This document shows positions 1 through 11,576 of a DNA stretch of 64,000 nucleotides, piece after piece (within the stretch, counting starts at the first letter, position 1; each line of letters opens with the position of its first letter). Under the pieces are notes generated by a model. It had not been told where the DNA came from. It saw nothing but the letters and a program-made list of their open reading frames with translations, and made no database searches. This stretch comes from Semisulcospira habei (Eukaryota > Mollusca > Gastropoda > Semisulcospiridae), in the NCBI GenBank assembly GCA_036245525.1, contig BTPG01000008.1, positions 24,819,199 to 24,883,198 of the forward strand. Reading direction: 5' to 3'. A program made the translations under genes and the position numbers.

Positions 1-222
1 CACTCAAAGTGGTATGTTTAGAAAGGTCTTGCCCCAAAGTATCTTTGGGCCAAGTTTGAAGACTGTGGCTTGAATAGTCTCCGAGAAAGTGCCAATGTTA
101 AAGTTTACCACGGACGATGGACGACTGTGGACGGACAACGGACTGACGACCACTGGCCCAGAACATTTTTGCTTCGCACATGAGCAAATAAAAACAATCA
201 AGCCACAGATGAAATGCACTTA
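1..222 (-). repeat. R1 repeat, tail part
   Basis: Contains GGTCTTGCC...AAGTATCTTTGGGCCAAGTT, GACGGAC-type runs and TTTTTGCTTCGCACATGAGC, the terminal part shared with 8540-8735 and 44220-44432. Cut by the window edge. Confidence 0.75.
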
Positions 223-437
223 CCGTTTATCTTTGGCTACAAAACAGAGAAAACATAGAAGGTAATGATACATTTTTAAGCACAAGTTAATATCAATAGT
301 ATGCATCATTCATTTATGATTCATGATTCGTTTCTATATATGTACAACATTTCACATTCTTTTAAAACATGAAAATTACTTGAAAATATCAAAATTCAGT
401 TACAATGCCTTTTTTCTGTGTCAAGTACTGTACTTAC

Positions 438-557
438 TTTGACAGCAAAGCACTTTTGAGTTCGCATAGGCAGTGTGCCCTTCTGAAACATGGTGTCCTC
501 GTGGATAACACTGTTGATCTTTGACATGATCAGTTCAAATCGGGGGTCCTCCAATGT
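438..557 (-). CDS. MSH4: MSH4 coding exon 10 (last exon in window)
   Basis: 120 nt, exactly 40 codons. Encodes TLEDPRFELIMSKINSVIHE and ends TLPMRTQKCFAVK, matching LNMRTQKCYAVR. Donor GTAAGT; the following exon lies beyond the left edge. An R1 repeat begins 24 nt beyond the acceptor. Confidence 0.95.
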
Positions 558-580
558 CTGCAAAACAAAACAACATACAA

Positions 581-1225
581 AACAAGAAAGGCAAAGCCCT
601 TATGGCTCATATGTATGAGTGATCTACTTGTGTGACCTTTGTGACAATAAGTAAAGGGATGGCTTCTGCACCAGCAAAATCCATGTTTTCTCAAAATTTA
701 ATGAGTTTTCACACATCTGTGAAAGCCCCGTGACCCTTGACCTTTGTGATAAGGTGACCCTTGACCTTTGTGATAAGTCAACTATATTAATATACGTAGG
801 AAGGTCGTATCATCATCAGCTGCCTTTGTGCCAAATTTGATTGAAAAGTTTGAAAAAATGTTGATAATACCTATGTTTCTATTTTTAAAAAATTGGCATT
901 TTACACACATTTGCAGACCTTTTGTGACCCTTGACTTTTCCGAGGGTTCATCCAAATTAGTATGCTAAGATAGGTCTTACCATCAGGTATCTCTGTAGCA
1001 AGTGTGGGTTTGAAGTTGTGAATAGCATTTGGGAAAAAACATCTTTTGTCAAAATATGGCTAATTTGGACCTATTTCCTGAGCTCTTGTGACCGATGACC
1101 TTTTCAAGGGGTCATCCAAATTAGCATGCATAGATAGGTCTTACCACCAGGTATCTCTGTTCCAAGTTTGGGTTTGAAGTTGTGAATAGTGCTTGAGAAA
1201 AAAACATCTTTTGTCAAAATATGGC
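581..1225. repeat. R1 repeat, head part, broken by DIRS A
   Basis: Starts AACAAGAAAGGCAAAGCCCT, 24 nt from MSH4 exon 10's acceptor, and includes two exact 23-nt copies around GTGACCCTTGACCTTTGTGA (728-773). Breaks at about 1225 where DIRS A sequence begins. Confidence 0.8.
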
Positions 1226-1374
1226 TTTGAGCCGGTCGATCGGGACTCTGGTCCAGAGAGGGGAGCGCCGCAGAGGAGGAGGGGACCAAAATCAGATTTG
1301 GAGGCCTTCTGAGATGGTGAAGAGGACCCAAGGGTCGTCCGGAAGCAGCGAGCACCATGCGTCACTGTGCTGAG

Positions 1375-3600
1375 CTAGCCTCCTGCTGATTGGAGACCCT
1401 GCAGACAGCGTTGGGACAGACGCAAGGGGGGGTCAGAGAGGGGGGGGGGGGGGGTCAGAGGGCCCTCTCGCGACCGGTCCTCTGGGCGGGCTTGGGTCAG
1501 GAGGGGGTTCGGGGCTGCGAAGGAGCGGGAGTGGCCAGCAGCTGGGGTACGAGTGGAGAAGCGGGTGCCCCTGGAGTAGGGGCGAGCAGCGGGTCTAGCG
1601 GTCCGCAGGGCGCGACCCACGGCCTTGCAGGCAGCCTGAAAGCGGGCGAGAGTGGCCCGGGTGGGCCAGATATCCTTGGATGCATCTTTGGCTGACTGCC
1701 AGGTGGGTCCAAAGAGCCACGCACCCCTGAGCGGAGCCTGGCGGAGCTGTGTCTTCACCGACGCTGGGAGGTCGGAACAACCACGGAGGACAACGTCTCG
1801 GCGCATCAGGTCGCAGTTAGCCGCGGCGGCTATGGGGTTCACGGAGTTATGGTACGCAGCCCGGTTGGCAGCCACCGCCAAGGCAAGGATGTCTCCCAAC
1901 AGCGCTGAAATAGAGGGGTGCCAGGCATCCTCCACACGTCTCACCACGACCTGCGTCGCCAGGTCCAAGAAGCCAGCACAGGCCAGAGCGTTGCGGACGA
2001 GGATCGCCGTTTTGGCCAGTCTTCGCGGCATCCGGAGATGCGGCCGCCCGCCAGTACTTTGTCGCGACATCCATCGCTGGAAAGGGGCAGGCGAAGACCT
2101 GAGAATGTCCGGTGTACCAGCTGGCGAAAGGAGATATCCAACCCCTCCGGCCACTTGGAGTCCATGAAGAAGCTGGAGTCTCCGAAGGAGCCCTGCTGTA
2201 GGTGCGCTGAGAAGGCCTCCACGAGATCCCGGAACCGTGGGGGCTGGGGAAGGGACTTGAACCTCTTGGCCTGTCTGGGGGCATCCACAAACACAGAGGC
2301 TTTCCTTTTGAGAGGGGGAGACGGGGGGCAGGCGTCCGGCGGAAGAACGGACGAAATCAGCCGCGCGACTTCGTCTAAGGACCGCAGAGTCTCCATGCTC
2401 AGGGCTATGATGGCAGCATGGACCGAGGGGCTGCCGGAGGACCGTGAGCCCGGGGTCGCGGACCAACGATCATCCAAGAGCAGGGCCAAGACAGAATCCT
2501 CTGGCAGTAGACTCGGGGCCTCGTCATCGTCGAGAGACACCGACTGCCGGGAGGGAAGCCATGTCCCGTCCAAGGAGTGGGTACTGCCATAGGGTTGCAT
2601 GCGCACGTCACGGGAGCGGGCTTGGGAGGCGGGGACGTCCCTTGCAGCATGCCGCCAATGCTTGGCGTTCAAGGGGGAAGAAAGGTGGCTCACCTGAGGG
2701 CTCCTCTGACGAGGCGGGAAGCCAGGAACCGTAGGCAAACGCTCCTTCGAGGACTGGTGGCCTGAAAGATCGCTGCGGTGAGAGGTCTGGTGGCTACTGG
2801 GGGAACGACTGCGTTGGCGTGGTTCTGCCCGCCGGGTCCTGGCGTGCATCCGCTCAAGGGGAGGAGTCCCAAGAACGTTCCCACGCTTGTGCGGGGAAGC
2901 ACGCTGGGGAGTGGGGGAGGGGGGGGGGGAGGGGGCGAGAAGCCATCTGTTTCCTCAGGGCGGAAATACTGGCAGAGCGAGAACCCGAAGACGTGTGGGA
3001 TCGGGGACTGTGCTTCCTGCTGCGCCGCACCTCCCGGTCCCATGGCTCCAGCGGATGGGGGGTTGCTGCACATTGGAGAACCTCCGATTGGGGAGAGCGC
3101 CGCTGCTGCCAAGGACACACTGGCACGACCTTAGAGGCTACATGAGGACTGGGGGCGCTGTTGTTCACCGCGTTGCAGGGCGACCGAAGCCGCTGCCGGC
3201 TGCGCCCTGCCATGGAGCGGGCGGACAAAGTGCCATAGGTCTTGTCCGGGTTAGGAGGTCTGTCGTTCACCATGTTGAAGGGCGACTGAAGCCGCTGCTG
3301 GCCGCACCCCTCCGTGAAGCGGGTGGACAAAGTCCCAGGGGACGCGTCGGGGCCCGAAGAATGTTCAACTGCGTAGCGGGGCGACCGAGGCCGCTGCCAG
3401 CCGCACTCCATGGAGCGTGTGGGCCAGGTCCAAGAGGGCAGAACTGGACCAGAGGTGGGCATGGTCTGGGGACCTAAAGGTAGTACATGGGCCCGACGAG
3501 AAGTTAACTCCCCAACGTCCAAGCATGTGCACCTGACCATCCCTTCCGCCGTGGGAGGGGGAGCGGGTGTAGGAGTGTAGACCTGGGAAGCCCGCCATCT
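1375..3600 (-). pseudogene. DIRS A ORF1 (gag-like) remnant
   Basis: Three overlapping frames together give the ORF1 signature RKASVFVDAPRQAKRFKSLP, then QPPRFRDLVEAFSAHLQQG, SLLPEDSVLALLLDD and AAANCDLMRRDVVLRGCSD. The same segments occur in B, D and E. At least two frameshifts break it. It is presumed to be a nucleic-acid-binding capsid-like protein; no enzyme motif is visible. Confidence 0.75.
3161..3450 (-). repeat. About 100-bp tandem repeat, three units, within DIRS A ORF1
   Basis: Units start near 3161, 3261 and 3361 and share the core GGGCGAC-GA-GCCGCTGC. They encode a degenerate Ser/Arg/Gln-rich peptide repeat. Elements B and E have comparable repeats in the same part of ORF1, so internal repetition is a property of this ORF. 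Confidence 0.75.
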
Positions 3601-4370
3601 TGCCGGCCACATTTTATTAACCAAGGCCTTACCTTGCCAGAGCTGTGAAGCCTCCAGGAAACCTTGCCAAGGCAGGCCACTACCTCTCAGGTAATCCCAA
3701 CAAGAAGCACACTTGCGTAGGTAATCCAACGAAAGCACAACCGGTAAACAGACCAAACACAGTCAAAGGTAATCCACGAAGGCTGAACACAACCGTCCCC
3801 GTGAGCTAAGCGTAAAAGACTGGCGGGAGACCCCCGAACACATGACCAGATAGGGAGGGGAGGCCACTCAGGGTTTCTTGGTAATGACTCCCTGGAGTCG
3901 CCTCCCTGGTTGTGTAGTGTACACAACGGATGCTTAGGCTGAAATCGGTACACTAAGTGTACCTTCCTATTAGTCATGCCATCGGTAAGAGTTTTGAGAA
4001 AACAAAGTGGTAAACAGTACAATCAACAACTTTCCAATGTGTTCAAGACCAGAAACAGTACAATTAACATGCAACTTTCCAACTTGTTTCAGACTTAACT
4101 AACCCTTTCTCTGCATATGATCAACAAACACCACCTTACTGCAAGCAGCTCTAATTTTCATGGGCCCCCACAGATTGGGGGGGGGGGGGGGGAGTCAATG
4201 AGAATCAATGCCTCTCCCTGTCCTCATTTACACCCTTAGAAAAGCTAAGGCAGTTATCAAGTTCATGACAGTTTCAAAGTAAGTTGCAGACACTGGCTTA
4301 AAAGTGTATGTCTTTAACAATACTTTGTGGGGAATCAAATTTTTTGAGTATAGAAAACTAAGACAATTAC

Positions 4371-4642
4371 CTTGCAGTATGCCTTCAGCAGCTGATTTTC
4401 GCAATCCTTGAGAAAATCATGCAGTACCATGACAAGCCCCAAAACATGTTTCAGACAAATGACGGTTGTGATTTTGGACTCGGCTGTCTTGACAGTGTCT
4501 TGTTTTGGGATCTGGACACAAAGGGAGATGATGTGGTCGATGTCAAGAAACTTGCTCATGACACCTTGCAGGTTGTAAAACACCTCTTCTTTCTCTGTCA
4601 ATTCTCGAACTACATCTTGACGCATCATCACAGTCTCCAGAT
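4371..4642 (-). CDS. MSH4: MSH4 coding exon 9
   Basis: 272 nt. Encodes DLETVMMRQDVVRELTEKEE, then FLDIDHIISLCVQIPKQDTV and KTAESKITTVICLKHVL. VQIPKQDTVxxAESKIT is conserved in MSH4. DIRS A lies in the intron between this exon and exon 10. Confidence 0.97.
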
Positions 4643-4849
4643 CTGAAACATTTAATTAAGCATATTTCATCAAACTTAGGCTCGTATACACGTACGTCAG
4701 CAGATCTGGTCAGCACAATGGGAAATGGCAAAGTCCATAAACTACAGAACTGCAGACCCATGAAAACCTCCAGAAGACACAGACGAAGCAACTGAACCCT
4801 GAAGTGCTTTTGATGCATACTCTAGCATTCTCAAGTAAAAATATAATTA

Positions 4850-5615
4850 ACCCCTTTACTGAAGATAAAAATTGCACACCACCCAACTGCAAGAGGTATA
4901 GATCCTCATGAGACCCCACAGTTGCAAGGGCTCAAGAGCATGTCCATGTTCCTTTGACGGCTGGAGATCTTTGACATTGAATACCAAGGTTGCGAGTTCC
5001 CCCAAAATAGTGCGCTCTTTAGCACGAGAGGCGACAAAGTGCAGTGGGCTGTGGGCAAGACAGTGCATCACTATGGATAATCAGTAGCGCAAGCAGGCAA
5101 ACTTTACAGAAATAAATTATATCCGTGAAATCACCCAATATTAGCAGAGTTTACAGGAATAAAATGCTTCTACTGTTAGTATCACAAAGTTAAATAATTA
5201 TACTAGCTATTGAAATGACACGGCAGACCTTTTTCCAAAGCCACCGTGACTGGCTTCATCGCCATAAGCAGTTTTCATGAATGTTGCGAGATCTTTTTCC
5301 TCAGTATTATTACCACAATATTTTTTAAAAGGTTGTATTGTAACAACTGTATGATCAGGAAGTGATCATCAACAGTTCTTTGTCAATCTTAACTTACTTT
5401 TGCCGCATGTTGCATGTGCATCACAGCAAAACAGTATCGGATAAGTGTAACAGCTAGCTGAGTTGCCCACATTTCATGGCTCGCCAAGTCTAGTCTCGGC
5501 TAAAAGTCGCATACCGTAATCTTACGAGTGTTCTCACGCTGCTTGGGAACTCGCAACCGGCCTGTTGACAATGATTTCAAAAACACAATCTGCATCCACT
5601 GGCAGTGAAGGGACT
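4850..5615. repeat. Long H6-type repeat in MSH4 intron 8
   Basis: Between AACCCCTTTACTG and CAGTGAAGGGACTA, which look like inverted ends. Contains the H6 stem CTGCAAGAGGTATAGATCCT near 4887 and GGGAACTCGCAACC / GGTTGCGAGTTCCC inverted partners at 5546 and 4992. No coding frame. Confidence 0.55.
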
Positions 5616-5707
5616 AAACACAATATTTTGACCTGCAACAACTGGTACAGAAAGCAAAAGGTGAATCAGCTATGTTAGCTGAAGGGTGATGCCTGATCAA
5701 CTTGGTA

Positions 5708-7272
5708 TATACACTGATCAACAAAATAAATGCGAAATTCGAGTGTATGTTGTATTTGTATGATAAATCCACGAAAATACAAGTTACACTATTTTTGATA
5801 GCCAGTGTACGAGCAACAACATGTAAGCATGCAGTCACCGTACTGTTGTAACCGTGTTACCCTCCCGGTGCACAAGGCACCCGTATTGGTTAGGACGCAC
5901 GGCGTATGCATTCCACATACGTGCATACACTGCAGAGTGATGTTGGGTCATGAACTGTGTTCAGCAATGCAAGGCAATAAAAAAAATCAGCAGTGTTACG
6001 CCTTCTGTCACTTTTGCCATTGCCACATCAACCATGCCAAGACTTAGTGCTCCCCAACGAGGATGAGCTCTTGAGCGTTTGGACGCCAGAGAATATCCAC
6101 AAGCTGTGGCAGTGGCCTTTAGATGTCATATTTTGACCATTTACAGGCTGCAGCAACGCTATCATGCCAACACATCTTCTGCTGATGCTCCCCGAAGCGG
6201 ACGACCACGTGTGACAACTCCACGGCAAGACCAACACATTTTCCGGGCTCACATACGAAATCACTTTCAGCTGGCCGAAAATACAGCAAGAGAAGTTATC
6301 GGCAACCAACAGGCATCCATCAGTGGCCAGACAGTGCGATGACGGCTATAGGAGCATAATCTGCACAACCGCCGTCCAGCCCATGGACCTGTTCTTACTG
6401 ACCGTCATCGCTGTGCATGCCTACAGTGGTCACAAGCTGATGTCGACTGGACCTGGCGACAGTGGCAGAACGTCCTGTTCACGGATGAGAGCCGCTACTG
6501 CATCAGCCATGCTGATGGGCGCATAAGAGTGTGGTGGAAAAGGGGTGAATGCTATGCTGATGGCTGTGTGCTGGAGAACAATGCCTGGGGCGGGCCAAGC
6601 GTGATGATTTGGGGTGGGATTACCCTGAACAAGACAGTAGAACCTGTGTTCTTCCGTGGACTTGTACCAGGTCGCAGAAATGGCATCACAGCTCAGCGCT
6701 ACATTGACCAAGTACTGCACCCATATGTCCTGCCATTTTCTCAGGGACGCAGAAACTTCATCTTGCAGCAAGATAATGCGCGTACACACACTGCACGTAT
6801 CACCCAGCACTTCTTGCAGCAGCACAACATCCCAGTCATGCCCTGGCCTGCCCTCAGCCAGGACCTCAATCCCATCGAACATCTCTGGGACCAACTGCAA
6901 AGGGAGGTCAACGCTGTATGCCACAGACCAACGACAGCCGCAGAACTGGAGAATACCATTGTCCAGACCTGGAACAACATCCCCAGGGCAGCTGTCAACC
7001 CCCTGATGCACTCTATGTGCTGACGCTGCCAAGCCATCATCAACGCCAATGTGGGTCACATGCCATATTGACTTTGCCATATTGACTTTGTGCTGTGCCA
7101 TGCTTGCTCCAAATACAGAATAAACTTCTACGCCGATTACACTGCTGTCCATGATTTCATTCTTAAAATGCCGATAACATCCGTTGTATGGTTTGTCCAA
7201 AATCAACTTACAAATGTTGGATTAAATGTGATTTGAAGGGGCTACTTCGCGTTTCTTTTGTTGATCAGTATA
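5708..7272 (+). mobile_element. Tc1/mariner-type transposon relic
   Basis: About 1.57 kb with inverted ends ATACACTGATCAACAAAATA (left) and its counterpart GTTTCTTTTGTTGATCAGTA (right), next to TA dinucleotides. It lies in the MSH4 intron between exons 8 and 9, antisense to the gene, and contains a decayed DD34E-type transposase. Confidence 0.88.
6032..7023 (+). pseudogene. Tc1-like transposase pseudogene
   Basis: Starts MPRLSAPQRG then a TGA at 6062. The DNA-binding part (AVAFRCHILTIYRLQQRYHA, GRPRVTTPRQD) is in one frame to 6342. After a frameshift come VDWTWRQWQNVLFTDESR (first catalytic Asp) and, from 6529 in one open frame to 7023, GGPSVMIWGGI, FILQQDNARTHTA (second Asp) and SQDLNPIEHLWDQL (Glu). 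All three catalytic acids remain but the frame is broken at least twice. Confidence 0.9.
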
Positions 7273-7407
7273 TCCAAGCATGAAACTCATCAGGCACTAT
7301 CCTTGAGACCCCCAGATGATAATCTCAAAATGCTATGGCATGGAAGTGAAAAACTTGAGCAAAATTCACCACTTCATACTGCCAGCACAGTGTATTCTTA
7401 GACAAAC

Positions 7408-7545
7408 CTGATGGAGGCTGAAGAATGTTAGAGCGAAGCAAGCGGGCACCACCAGCAGTGTGAGTGTAATTCAGTACTCTATACAGACTGTGGCCGCTAT
7501 GCGAGTCTCTTCTATTCTCAAGAAGCTCCAAGTTCTTGACTGTCA
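7408..7545 (-). CDS. MSH4: MSH4 coding exon 8
   Basis: 138 nt. Encodes NLELLENRRDSHSGHSL, then the core YRVLNYTHTAGGARLLRSN and ILQPPS. The LNYTxTxGGxRxLRSNIL block is the MutS lever signature as found in MSH4. Split-codon phases agree with exons 7 and 9. Confidence 0.97.
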
Positions 7546-7751
7546 CTGCATCTAAAATATGCAGAAAAGATAGGTCAACTATGATAGTTCACGGGTGATG
7601 CCAGAATAACCTGCGCCTATGGGTGCAAAGATGGTCATCAGAGAACAAGTGGCAAGTTTGGGAATTTCAACCCTAGTTTTCAATCAGTCAATAATATAAA
7701 CTTGTTAACAAAGCATGATGTGTGCACTGAGAAACTGTACCACATTTACAA

Positions 7752-8735
7752 TGAACAAGAAAGGCAAAGCCCTTATGGCTCATGTGTATGACCGATCTAC
7801 ACATGTCTGACAGTAAGTAAAGGGATGGCTTCTGCACTAACAAAATCCATGTTTTTTTCAAAATTTAATCAGTTTTCACACATCTGTGAAACCCCCATGA
7901 CCCTTGACCTTTTCGATGAGTCAACTAAATTAGGATACATAGGAAGGTCTTATCATCAGCTACCTTTGTGCCAAATTTGACTGATAATAACTACAATTAT
8001 TCACATTTTATACACATTTGTCGACCTCTTGTGACACTTGACCTTTTCCAAAGGGTCATCCATATTAGTATGCATAGATAGGTCTTACCATCAGGTATCT
8101 CTGTATCATGTTTGGGTTTGAAGTTGTGAATAGTAATTGAGAAAAACATTTCTTGTCAAAATATGGTTATTTTTTACCTATTTCCTGAGCTCTTGTGATC
8201 CTTGATCTTTCCAAGGGGTCATCCAAATTAGTATGCATAGATAGGTCTTACCATCAGGTATCTCTGTAGCAAGTTTGGGTTTGAAGTTGTGAATGGCAAT
8301 TGAGAAAAAAAAACATCTTTTGTCAAAATATGGCCATTTTGGACCTATTTCTTGAGCTCTTGTGACCCTTGACCTTTCCGAGGGATCAACCAAATTAGTA
8401 TGCATAGAAAGGTCTTACCATGAGGTATCTCTGTAGTAAGTTGGGTTTGGAATCGTGACTAGTAATTGAGAGAAAAAAAATTATGTCCAACAATAGCTAT
8501 TTTTGATATATTTCCTGAACCCCTCTGACCTTGACCTCTGTGAGAGGTCACTGAAATTGGTATGTTTAAAAAGGTCTTGCCACAAAGTATCCTTAGGCCA
8601 AGTTTGAAGACTGTAGCTTGAATAGTCTTTGATAATATGCCAACATTAAAGTTTAACACGGACAACGGACGACAGACGGACGACCACTGGCACAGAACAC
8701 AGACTCATTTTTGCTTCGCACGTGAGCCAACAAAT
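7752..8735. repeat. R1 repeat, most complete copy
   Basis: About 980 nt: head AACAAGAAAGGCAAAGCCCT, then five modules of roughly 165 nt, each with TTGACCTTT...GGTCATCC and AGGTCTTACCATCAGGTATC, then the tail with TTTTTGCTTCGCACGTGAGC. Shares no recognisable coding sequence. Lies in MSH4 intron 7. Confidence 0.82.
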
Positions 8736-8808
8736 GCCAGTAGACCTATCAGAAACATACACAAAAATACAGCCAGCAGAAAAGAATAACACATAACACA
8801 GACATTAC

Positions 8809-8930
8809 CAATCATTGTCGTGTGCTCACTCCCCTTGAATTCTATCTTGAGTGATGCAGGAGCAAACATGATGTTCTGAATAAACTCCACATATTTCAGC
8901 AGTGCTGCCACTGTGGCTAGGCAGTAGTAC
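8809..8930 (-). CDS. MSH4: MSH4 coding exon 7 (lever-domain start)
   Basis: 122 nt. Encodes [19 protein letters not shown] followed by [15 protein letters not shown]. This is near-identical to vertebrate MSH4 around [16 protein letters not shown]. An R1 repeat starts 17 nt beyond the acceptor, so that repeat forms most of the sequence upstream of the splice site. Confidence 0.97.
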
Positions 8931-8947
8931 CTGTCCGCAACAAAGTG

Positions 8948-9370
8948 AACAAGAATGGCAAAGCCCTTATGGCTCACACGTATGACCAATTAAATAAGTA
9001 TGCATAAAAAGTCTGAACATCAGCTACCTTTGTGCCAAATCTGTTTGAAAAGTTTTCAAAAACTTTGATGAAAACTAAAAGTAAAAGTTTATGAAAAATT
9101 GGCATTTTTCACATAGCTGTTAACCTCTTGTGACCCTTGACATCTCCAAGAGGTCATCCAATTAGTATGTATAGAAAGGTCTTACCATTGGGTATCACTG
9201 TACCAAATTGGGTGTGAAGTTCAAAATAGTATTTGAGGAAAAAAAAATATTTTTATCAAAATATGGCTAGTTTTGATCCATTTCTGGACCCTTGTGACTT
9301 TGACCTGTGAGAGAGGTCACTCAAATTGATATATTTAGAAAAAGTCTCGTCACAAAGTATCAATGACATG
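8948..9370. repeat. R1 repeat, head part next to MSH4 exon 7
   Basis: Begins AACAAGAATGGCAAAGCCCT, 17 nt from the exon 7 acceptor. Stops at about 9370; its expected tail reappears after a gap at 9757-9905, so the copy was interrupted or rearranged. Confidence 0.75.
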
Positions 9371-9752
9371 GTCACTATAGTATATTTTTCCAGACACTGT
9401 ACCCCTTGTACACTGTCCTGTGTTAAACTGTCCAAGACTATTCAAGTCTTGCTTTCTACGAGAAAGTCGCTCAGCGTGCTGCAAAGCTCGATCAGTATCC
9501 GTTTTTAGTCTTACTCTGAAAACGTGGGGTAGTCCAAGAAATAATACTCATTTAACTCTTGCATAATCTTCCCATTCATACATTGCCAAACTTTTTCCCC
9601 CCACAGAATGTGATTCATTTTAATTTTTTAATCGTCTGTTCAGGTGACTTCTCACCCAAGACTTGAAAAGTCTTGGAGAGCGTAGACAGGGTACAGTTCA
9701 ACACTGGGCAGTGTACACGGGGTACAGTGTCCAAAAAAGTATATTATAGTGA
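9371..9752. repeat. Imperfect inverted repeat pair
   Basis: Arms of about 80-95 nt: 9371-9445 (GTCACTATAGTATATTTTTC ... CAAGTCTT) and 9656-9752 in reverse orientation (AAGACTTGAAAAG ... TATATTATAGTGAC). The right arm was copied again by the 502-bp duplication. Confidence 0.7.
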
Positions 9753-10646
9753 CCACTTCAGCCAAAGTATCCTTGGGCCAAGGTTGAAGACTGTAGCTTG
9801 AATAGGAAATGCCAAAGTTATACCACTGAGGACAGATGAATGACAGATGGATAATGAATAGCCCAGGACATAGACTCACTGTTGCTGTGGCACATTAGCC
9901 AAACATAGATAATTTGGTAGCCTAGCTCAGTAGCTGTCTTTGATATTATTCAAATATTGTTGAGCCATCATACTTTACTGTGTTGTAAGATTTGTGAACA
10001 GCTCCAACACATTCACACTTGAGTGGAAGATAGTGGATAGATGAAACGACATACAGATAGATGGTTGGATGGATAAAAGGATTGGCAGACTGAAGAAGAT
10101 GGGCAAGTCTGGATAGATGAATGGAACCTTGCTCATAAGTGCATGGTGACTTCTCACCCAAGACTTGAAAAGTCTTGGAGAGCGTAGACAGGGTACAGTT
10201 CAACACTGGGCAGTGTACACGGGGTACAGTGTCCAAAAAAGTATATTATAGTGACCACTTCAGCCAAAGTATCCTTGGGCCAAGGTTGAAGACTGTAGCT
10301 TGAATAGGAAATGCCAAAGTTATACCACTGAGGACAGATGAATGACAGATGGATAATGAATAGCCCAGGACATAGACTCACTGTTGCTGTGGCACATTAG
10401 CCAAACATAGATAATTTGGTAGCCTAGCTCAGTAGCTGTCTTTGATATTATTCAAATATTGTTGAGCCATCATACTTTACTGTGTTGTAAGATTTGTGAA
10501 CAGCTCCAACACATTCACACTTGAGTGGAAGATAGTGGATAGATGAAACGACATACAGATAGATGGTTGGATGGATAAAAGGATTGGCAGACTGAAGAAG
10601 ATGGGCAAGTCTGGATAGATGAATGGAACCTTGCTCATAAGTGCAT
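9643..10646 (+). repeat. Exact 502-bp tandem duplication
   Basis: Units 9643-10144 and 10145-10646 are identical by eye over the full 502 nt. Each includes an R1 tail and GATGGATAAAAGGATTGGCA-type sequence. Located in MSH4 intron 6. Identity implies a very recent duplication, gene-conversion homogenisation, or an assembly artefact such as uncollapsed haplotypes. Confidence 0.95.
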
Positions 10647-10744
10647 GGATAAAAGAATGGACTTAAGGGTAAGAAACAGTTGACTTTACGTTGAACTACC
10701 GGTAATCAATTCAATGGAAACCAGAATGTGTACATGACACTTAC

Positions 10745-10811
10745 TTTGCAGCAACTTCCATTTCCACAGTTCTGTAGTCAGGCAGACAAAGCTGATGAAT
10801 GTACTGAAGCC
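10745..10811 (-). CDS. MSH4: MSH4 coding exon 6
   Basis: 67 nt. Encodes GLQYIHQLCLPDYRTVEMEV and the first two bases of a Lys codon. It matches GLEYIEQLC...VLMEVQSK in vertebrates. Acceptor CTCTAG, donor GTAAGT. Confidence 0.95.
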
Positions 10812-11020
10812 CTAGAGACAGAAATGAAAATAATGTGCACTGGTACATGATTTTAGACCCTACACCCTGGCGCTGTAAGGTCCAAAATCACTGAGCAGCA
10901 CTTGAATTATTATTAAAAGAAAAATAAACTCTCAAAAGTTAACAATATCAAAAAGAAAACAATATGTGAACCACATCAAACTCTTGATAAAATGTGTAAT
11001 CAGGATGAAATATCTCAAAC

Positions 11021-11144
11021 CTTTGGTTTCATTGAAGTATCGGCGCTGCACAGTAGATATGGTGGTGTTTTGGAACTGATCGCTGATCATCTTGAACAGC
11101 TTAGTGACATTCCCACTCTCAAAGGCAGTGTTGGGCAACACTAT
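11021..11144 (-). CDS. MSH4: MSH4 coding exon 5
   Basis: 124 nt, phase 0 in and phase 1 out. Encodes IVLPNTAFESGN through QRRYFNETKG, which aligns with IIMSNTA and QRKYFNETKGLEY of vertebrate MSH4. Acceptor CTCATAG. Confidence 0.96.
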
Positions 11145-11576
11145 CTATGAGAAACAAATGCTAACAAATCATATTCAGATAGAAATTTGAGTTCCCTCTC
11201 CACGGGTGACTCAAAAAAGCTGCAGGTGATTTATGGCCGAGTGACTCCTAGCAAAATAAATGGAACTGCACCTCAACATCATATACTAGCTGCTTTTCAT
11301 TTTGACAGGAAACTGAATTTTGTCTTGGACAACTAAAATTTGATGTTTGGTAGCCCACTTGGATATCAAAACTTGTAGGCTTTCACCATCCTTGCCCTCT
11401 CCACAAATCTCAAATTGCACTTGTCTTCTTCTGACCTTTCATGACACAAGGGAACCACATGCTTTGATCTATTAACTCTCAACCAGATTAACACTCTCTT
11501 GCACATGAAGACATCTATTTTCCGTGGCTTCATGCACAAGGAGGTTCATTTTACAACTGTAACTTAAATGACTGAA

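Larger units (their letters stand above)
1226..4003 (-). mobile_element. DIRS element A: 5' end and ORF1 only
   Basis: GC-rich block in the MSH4 intron between exons 9 and 10. Its 5' terminus (right side, about 3880-4003) resembles the DIRS ends of B and E, with CCATCGGTAAGAGTTTTGAG followed by AAAACAAA. Only ORF1 and the first bases of the RT region remain. The left side breaks off at about 1226 inside an R1 repeat, so RT, RNase H, recombinase and the 3' terminus are gone. Confidence 0.85.

Noticed and set aside
1390..2734. Long plus-strand ORFs over DIRS A
   Set aside because: Shadows of GC-rich ORF1 on the minus strand; no family motifs and no agreement with sister elements.
6430..7206. 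258-codon minus-strand ORF
   Set aside because: Complement of the Tc1 transposase; no independent support.
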